A stretch of DNA of 64,000 nt, taken from positions 992,001-1,056,000 of the forward strand of contig JAHYIO010000037.1 of NCBI GenBank assembly GCA_020543525.1, read 5' to 3'. The translations under genes were made by a program, and so were the position numbers. The DNA is from Coriolopsis trogii. Taxonomy: Eukaryota > Basidiomycota > Agaricomycetes > Polyporales > Polyporaceae. The notes below the pieces were generated by a model. That model was not told the DNA's origin. It did not search any database and saw nothing but the letters and a program-made list of their open reading frames with translations. Numbering within the stretch: the stretch's first letter is position 1; every line of letters begins with the position of its first letter. Below, piece after piece: positions 57,701-64,000 of this stretch.

Positions 57701-60700
57701 TCAGCTCCCGTCCTCTTCTGGCGGGTTCGGATTGAGGAGGTACAGTCGGCGCTTGGGCACGGTCACGATCGACACGTCCCGTCTGCTGAGCTCCTCCTCG
57801 ATCCGCCGCTGACGCGTCTCCTCGTCCTCATCGTCGTCGTCGTCCACGTCGGGCGACACGTGCCCGTGCGACGTCGACATCGGGTACTCGTGGTCGAGCC
57901 CGTTGGAGAGCGTGGCGCGGTAGGGAGGATGGTGCAGATACGGGCGCCCGTCGGAGGGGAAGGGCACGGCGACGGACTCGTTCATTGACATCGGTCGCGA
58001 GCCTGCTGGAGAGCCCATGCGCGGGACGGGGGAGAAGGTGGCGGGTTCGGCGCGCAGACGACTGAAGATGACGGAGAGGATGGATTCTCGAGGATGGCCG
58101 TTCCAGGCGAGAGTGATGAGAATGGTGTAGAAGATGACAGCCCATGCCAGGAACACCGCGAAGGCGGCCACTGGCGCACGTTGGAACAGGGCCACGAGGG
58201 CGAGAATCGTGAGGGCGAGGAGCAATGTGTGGAAGAGGACGTGGATAAAGCCTTCAAACGGTGTTGGGAGAACTGAGTGATTGGGGAGACACTGGGTCAT
58301 CATCAGACCATTCGTACTGGTGATGTCCATAGGCGTCGTGCCCGGAGTCCATGCTTCTCGTCGGTCAACGGGGCTCGGCCCATTGCCGTACTCGCCACCC
58401 TAATCATCCGCAAGTTAGCCTCTCAGATTACGCTGCCATGGATGCAAGTCACATACCATGCCGCTCATACTACGCCGGGGGTCTAGCCAACTCATGTCAC
58501 TGAGATTCCGGGGTGTATGGGTGGGTCGTGGGTCGGAGAATGCAGCAAGGCTGTTCCCGCTCGCACGACGTTGACGTGCCGGTCTGTTCACAACCTCGAA
58601 CGATCGTTGTGACGGCGTGTGCGCTTGTGAGTCAACGGCGGACTCGGTCGATCGTCGACCCGTGATGCCCGCCCATGTCCCAATCCCAGCCCACGACCTG
58701 ATCCTCTTTGAACCTTTCGCCTCTCCGTTATGCGACACAGTTGGCTCTGAGCGTGCGGATGGGCTACAAGCACGCTCGTTCATGCTGAACTTCTCCGCTC
58801 TCGACTCCGCCCGCATCCGGCCTTCCTCTTCTTGATCCTTGTTGTCAGACCGCTTCATGAACAACGCCAGAAGCTGGAGCAAGGGAACGAGGCCGTACAA
58901 ACCGGCAAAGAGAGCCAAACCAGCCTTCCCATGCGCGGTCTGGAGATGTGATGAGGTGAGTGAACGCTTGACTGCGGGCGTGAGGGTGCGAATAGACGTG
59001 AAGGACGTCGCGAGACCGACGATTCCCAACACGTACGCGGCCAGACCAACAATAATACCGAGGTACATGAGCGCCAGACTGCGATTGCTCTGTATGGGTG
59101 CGTTGACGGATGGAGCAGACAAGCGGTAGAGAACGAGTGCAGGAAGGAAAAGGGCGGGTGATACCGCGGCCAGAGCTTTGTGCAATGTCGACGTGTCATA
59201 TGCGAAGCCACTTGATGTTGACGACTGTCCCGTGTTAGGCGTCCCAGTACCGGAGCCGCTACTTGTTTCGGACGGAGACGGACCAGCTGTCGTGGATCCG
59301 GAGGGTGTTGAAGCTGGTGTTAACGCCTTTGCGCATTCAGTGATGTACTGAATAGTCACGCCCTGTCCGTTGGCGTTGGTACCAGTCTGTAGGGATCCGC
59401 CTCCGAACCCGGACCATTGTTGACCACTCTTGGTCAAGGTCGCATTATACGCCCGCAGTAACCACACGTCCGACAGATAGTTGCCCTGTGCATCGCGGCC
59501 TCCGAAGATAATCGTATCAGACGCTGGAACTGAAGTGTCTCCAACCAATGGCGATGACCAAGACAAAGCAGCGGCGCCTTGACGGGGAACAGGGTAGGAG
59601 GCTTTCCCGTTCGAACCTGGGTCACCGGAAGGCAACACTCGAGCAAAAGCGCCTGCGAAAAGATGAGCAAATTTGTGCAATGTCTGTCTGAATATATACT
59701 TGCCTGTTCCAGCGTCGATTACAGCCTAGATGCCGATGGTTCAAAATCCAATGATTTATGGGAAAGCACGGTGGGGACTCACAACTTCGCCCTTGGCCAG
59801 TCCGCCACCGTCGTCCCAAAGCGAGCTATTGAAGGTACCGAACAGCACAAATGCTTGCGAGCTGAAGCTGTCAGAGGCCGTGTTCCGGTTGGGCACGACA
59901 GCTGGGTCAATACGGGGAGTGAGACATGCGGCCAGGGATTTCACGTTTCCGGTAGATGTATCGATGATATTGGCGTCCTGTACGGCGCAAGAGGATTCCA
60001 AAATGGTCTGATCGGGCACCGCAGACGGGCAGCCTCCTACTGCAACGAGCTGGTTCTCGATCATTGTGCCGCCCATCGAGTACCTCCCAGGAACATTTGT
60101 GTTAATGTTGACCTGACTCCAGCTCGCTGTGACCGAGTCCGGGAGGTTGGACGACAATGTTCCGGAGACGCTGAGGCGCCATATCTCAGACAGTGGAGAG
60201 AGAGTCTTGCCGTCATACCCGCCAGCCATGAAGATCGAGTTGTTGAGCCTCACTCCGGACGCATCACTTGTACGTGGATCGATGCCACCTACAGCGCCCC
60301 AGCGGCCAGATGGGCCACCTGGCGAGACTCCGACCTTAGCCCAGAAGCGACTGGTGTAGTCGAATTCCTTGTCAAAGGGTGAGGCCTTGCAGTATGGCAT
60401 TCCGCAAAGGAAGAAATCCGTACCCAGATGTCAGACAAAGCCGAACCACTCGATCCCTCTCCACCCACTACGATATGAGCGTGGCGACTATTTGGGAATC
60501 TCAGTATAACTCTGAAGCAAGGAATAGATGAACTCACTAGCTCGCCGCCGAGTCGTCGCCGCCAATTACGGCTGACCGAATGGAAGGAGATTGTTGCAAG
60601 TTCGATGGCGCTTGCGGGGTGGACCATTCCAGAGACCTGAGATCCAAACTGGAAGAGTTGAGGGTGAGTGGCCTGTGGATTGTTTGCATCATGATACAGG

Positions 60701-60982
60701 AACGTACATGTAGGTCTTGGAAGTCGGGAAACCTTGTTGAGATTCGCCTCCGAAGATAAGAAGGAGCCTGTTCGTGTCGTCGTAGCCAATAGTCGCGTCC
60801 TTCAAGGGTGGCGCAGCTGGTCCCGAGAGAAGGTCTGTGAGTTCGATCCACTGGAGAGGGGGCACGGGCATTGATGTTGAAAGCGGCTGGGCATGAACGG
60901 TGGGAAGACATGATATGAGCGAGAAGAGGAGACCGAGGATAACATGTCGAGAGCGTGGAGAAGAACGGATAGACATTTTCAT
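57701..60982 (-). CDS. Kelch-repeat ectodomain membrane protein
   Basis: Exons 60708-60982, 60538-60648, 60424-60487, 59783-60385, 59704-59725, 58457-59652 and 57701-58399 give 989 residues. The ATG at 60982 starts a signal peptide that ends near LPTVHAQ; upstream in-frame ATGs would bury it. Kelch-type repeats follow (LLLIFGGES, HIVVGGEG, SIFMAGGYDG, LVAVGGCP, FVLFGTFN, TIIFGGRDAQ), forming a propeller outside the membrane. After a Ser/Thr/Gly stalk come about three membrane spans (including THGKAG-like AHGKAGLALFAG) and, past a long Ser/Arg cytosolic stretch, two more near the C-terminus. Intron 5, between exons 5 and 6, starts GCAAGT, a GC-AG intron. Function unknown; a cell-surface or wall-sensing role is only a guess. 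Confidence 0.86.
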
Positions 60983-61379
60983 GTGGGAAGAGGAGGACGT
61001 GTGGGGGGCGGTGAAGCCCATGCTCTGAGCGAGCAGAGGGGGAGGAGGGGGGGAGCCAGGCGAGGGCAGGGAATCGATGTGGACGTTGGCCAGAAGACGC
61101 GGTGTCCGCCCTCGCCCTCCCTCCCCGCCCGGCCCCGGCTCCCGTGCCGCAGACGCCCAGCCACGCCCTTGCGCATGCGGCTGTCTCTGCCCGCAGTCCC
61201 TCGCGTTCCATCCTCTTCCATCCCATCCCCGTCCTCGACCACTGGGTGCCACCTCCTGCCTATGTCCTAACATTCACTACGAACATGGCCTACGCTTCAA
61301 CCGCAATTCCATCCGATGTGTCTGCCTGGACAACGCCTCTGGCTTCCCTCTCAGTCCCATCCTCCTCACAGGCCGGACA

Positions 61380-61710
61380 ATGCATGCCGACTCCGATCTC
61401 GGCGTGTGCATGGTGGAACATGCTAGCTTCTTCATCGAGGTCAGCCTCGACAGTCCTCCCCTCCACGCAATGTCCCGCCAATCATATTTGCCGGCGACGC
61501 ATCGGATCATCTGACCGTAGCCATCTCTTTCTCCAACCTTCGCTCTAGGAACGTCAGGCTTCGAGAGGTCTCTACTCGGTCTCGTACGACTGTACACTTC
61601 GAGGAGTCGAGGAGGACGGAAAGTGTGCGGTGGCCATCCAGAGGAGGTTCGATCTTGTCGCCGGTTACACCGAGTTCACCCTTGTGACATATCCCAGCGG
61701 CCTCCTGTGA
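61380..61710 (+). CDS. Coding-like fragment, possible small spliced gene
   Basis: Two segments, 61380-61439 (start MHADSDLGVCMVEHASFFIE) and 61549-61710 (YSVSYDCTLRGVEEDGKCAV, ending TYPSGLL then TGA), join in frame across a GTCAGC...CTCTAG intron of 109 nt. The second segment resembles the C-terminal cysteine-containing end of small secreted Agaricomycete proteins. The 5' end is unresolved; alternative frames in the intron also look protein-like, so this may be a decayed or mis-spliced gene. Confidence 0.25.
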
Positions 61711-64000
61711 AAGCTTGTGTGTACATCATGCTATCGCTACCTCACAAATGTATGGCCGGTGACACGTACTTACCGGTCGCCAGTGCCTGTTCCCAGGCGT
61801 GAATGTTTGGCGAACGTCGACAGCTACAGGGCGTCTCTCTCGAAACCACACTAGATCAAACGTTGAATGACATCTCGTCGCCGTGCCCTTGTCGCTGTCG
61901 AGTCAACACTGCAAAGGTTTAGACACGCATCTTCGAACCTAATCTGAAGACTGGCTTATTGACAGTCAGTCGTCGAACTCGACGTCACAACGTGATTGAT
62001 ACTCATCTGGCAAGGAGATGTTGAGTCCCATTTCCGTCAGCAAAACTGTGCTCGCATCGGATGTGGTTTAGGGTTCGTTCACCACTTCTTCTTTGACTCC
62101 GCGACGACGATGTGGACGCGGTGAGGCATCGGCACGGCAATCCCAGGGGCGTGCGTGAACCAGTAGAGAGAACAGCCATGAACCCTCGGTGGTTATCATG
62201 GCCACTCGTTCGTCAAACGCTCGAGGGTCGAGGGGTCCTTGACACCGTTGGCGGTGCCGTGATATCATGTTGAGCGGTCCTATGGTCCGATAGCGGAGAA
62301 GAGGACGCCTGAACCGAAGAACTGAGCGCGGTACTCATACCTTGGCGTAAATTGTATCCTTCTGAGCAAATGAATGCCTCTTCGCTGTTCCTTGCAAGTT
62401 TTTGGGATGGTTAGCCACCAGGTGGACGAACAGACTAGCATTGTTCCTCTTCTGGTAGGTCTCAGCAGGATCGGCAGGATGATCTCGTATACTCCCGCGA
62501 TGGAGGGGTTCAGATCGTAGCCAATCCGCACGTGTGATTGGCTCTTGGCGCCCATAATTGATCCGGCGTCTAAGCCACGGTCTCGCGCTGATGCCGACTT
62601 CAGCTCGAACAGTCCACCGAGTTCCCCGCTGCCAGCGGTTACTGCCTCCCGCCACCGCGTTGCACCCTGAGCTCGGTCAAGGACTCCAGAAAATACCGCA
62701 CACTACCCCAACCTGAACTCATACTCCGCCTTATGTGGACGTCGATGGATGAACGTGGTCAGTGCCGCCAGGTGCAAGACTGTGCTGAAGACTCCCATCG
62801 GAGCCCGAGTCATCTTACTCTGCACTGGCATCTGCGGCGGCTCTAAGCCCGACGGGCGGTCGAATGCTCATGTCCACGACCCGGCGGTTGTGCACACAAA
62901 GACGGTGGGAGAAATATTATCGTCTCTGGTCAACAAATTTTCTGATATTCCGTATTCATCTTTTTTGGGTTGGCTGCACGAGGCGACCGAGTATCCGGGC
63001 GGTCCGCGACCCCTTTACTACTACTCCGAGAGCAATGACTCCCAGACTGTGGCGTTCACAATGTATTGCTTCAAACTCTCCGGTACGTCCCGTCAGTCCG
63101 ACTAGAATGCTTTCCATAACAGTAAGCATCCTATCTTGAACAGCATGGACGCTTTCGCCACGGCAATCGAACCACAACTTGACCTCAAGTGCAACGGTCA
63201 GTGCTTTTGGGACATGACACACATCAAGTGTGGCGACTTGTACCGAGGCCGTCGTACGCACGACGTCACCGAGTTGGCACACATAGGGACCACATGAGCG
63301 GATCGACTCAAGGCCCGGATGCATAACCCTGATCAGGACGAGTAGAGACAGCATCGCGCCGTACGCTCAACTTGCTGTCGCGCGCCCTGGCGCACACCTC
63401 GATTTGGCATTTTACCATACCTTCGTGTGCGCTCCCCATGGACCGTGCGTTTCCCCGCACAGCGCCCCAGCGGATTGAAATCACCAACCGCCTCTGGGCA
63501 CCTCGTTTGTGCATCACATTCACCACCACAAGTTCAAGTCCGCGACGTACGGAGTCATATGCGTCCTCAAAATCCACGTTTCGCGTCGTCCCAGCGAGCC
63601 TCAAGTCCAATTGGTCCCGCACACGAACACCCACAATCGATGACGCCGCCCTCCCGGCCGGACTCCCTGCATACCCCATCAGGGCGGCAAGCACGTCCAT
63701 TGGCCTCGCCTAGTCCTAGTATCCACGGAAAATAATCCAAGGAGCGCACGGAGCAAGCGGGAACGAGGCTCCCAATTGTGGCGGGGCGGCGGGCAACCTC
63801 TCTGGTCACCCCGCCACAGCTGTCCGCTGGCCATTTCCTAGGATGCAACCGCTCCGCGCGTTACGTCCCCTACCAGGTGAGTCGACCGTCAGTGCTCCTA
63901 TACACGATATCAGGGCATCGATCTCGCACACCGCATCATATGTGTCTGCGAGTTGCGCGTCATGCACCATCTGTTCCCTCCCCTTGCTCCTACGGCGCGG
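61711..64000. other. Gene-poor right end of the window
   Basis: Apart from the weak call at 62749-63217, no gene can be supported. Frames of about 110-130 codons at 63308-63713 occur on both strands without clear domains. The composition is less regular than the gene-dense part and could be decayed gene or repeat sequence. Confidence 0.4.
62749..63217 (+). CDS. Possible two-exon gene of unknown function (135 residues)
   Basis: Exons 62749-63082 and 63144-63217, separated by a 61-nt intron with GTACGT donor and AACAG acceptor, keep frame and give 135 residues. The first exon reads VNKFSDIPYSSFLGWLHEAT, the second ends SNHNLTSSATVSAFGT. No motif recognised. The minus strand also has a 132-codon open frame over much of this interval, so strand assignment is weak. 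Confidence 0.25.

Noticed and set aside
60982..61023. Upstream in-frame ATG for the kelch gene (about 61020)
   Set aside because: It would bury the signal peptide, which fits perfectly from the ATG at 60982.
63308..63700. Minus-strand frame containing VDFEDAYDSV, reminiscent of LINE reverse transcriptase
   Set aside because: No other reverse transcriptase blocks or a YxDD motif could be found nearby, so a retroelement call is not supported.

Overview
This window is nuclear DNA of a filamentous basidiomycete, most likely an Agaricomycete. The signs are GC-rich coding sequence, almost every gene broken by short GT-AG introns of about 50-110 nt, and a protein set typical of mushrooms (short heme-thiolate peroxygenase, Dal5-type permease, kelch/membrane proteins, serine-rich orphan proteins). 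Nineteen genes can be supported. I rebuilt exon structures by hand from reading frame, splice signals and protein family continuity. All 18 genes that lie wholly inside the window give spliced lengths divisible by three. No tRNA, rRNA, CRISPR array or intact transposon was found.

Layout. 1-8.4 kb: the 3' part of a coiled-coil, tail-anchored orphan protein; a pair of RCF2-like HIG1-domain genes (2533-3476 minus and 7634-8425 plus) that enclose an epoxide-hydrolase-like enzyme and an FTS/AKTIP-type inactive ubiquitin-conjugating protein. 8.9-11.5 kb: a 12-exon ferric reductase with three evenly spaced ATCTGATAA iron-GATA sites upstream. 13.4-20.4 kb: a NOP13-like nucleolar RNA-binding protein, an OFD1/TPA1/OGFOD1-type prolyl hydroxylase and a four-span membrane protein. 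22.5-31.2 kb: VIP1/Asp1 inositol-pyrophosphate kinase divergent from a CC​C2/ATP7-type copper ATPase. 31.3-41.8 kb: gamma-tubulin complex protein 3 (minus) divergent from a 1883-residue IQGAP. 42.1-50 kb: a Dal5-family permease in 17 exons, a short intracellular-looking peroxygenase, and a TCERG1/CA150-like WW-FF protein. 50-61 kb: an ER-type Hsp90 (GRP94-like, signal peptide plus HDEL), a 1012-residue disordered orphan, and a kelch-ectodomain membrane protein. 61-64 kb is gene-poor, with two weak coding-like fragments.

How the genes relate. Most are unlinked housekeeping functions. One theme recurs: reductive iron uptake needs both a ferric reductase and a Golgi copper pump to load the multicopper ferroxidase, and both partners lie within 20 kb here together with a Fe(II)-dependent hydroxylase. 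IQGAP and GCP3 are both cytoskeletal and share a divergent promoter. These links are inference from family knowledge; only the promoter motifs and gene order are seen directly.
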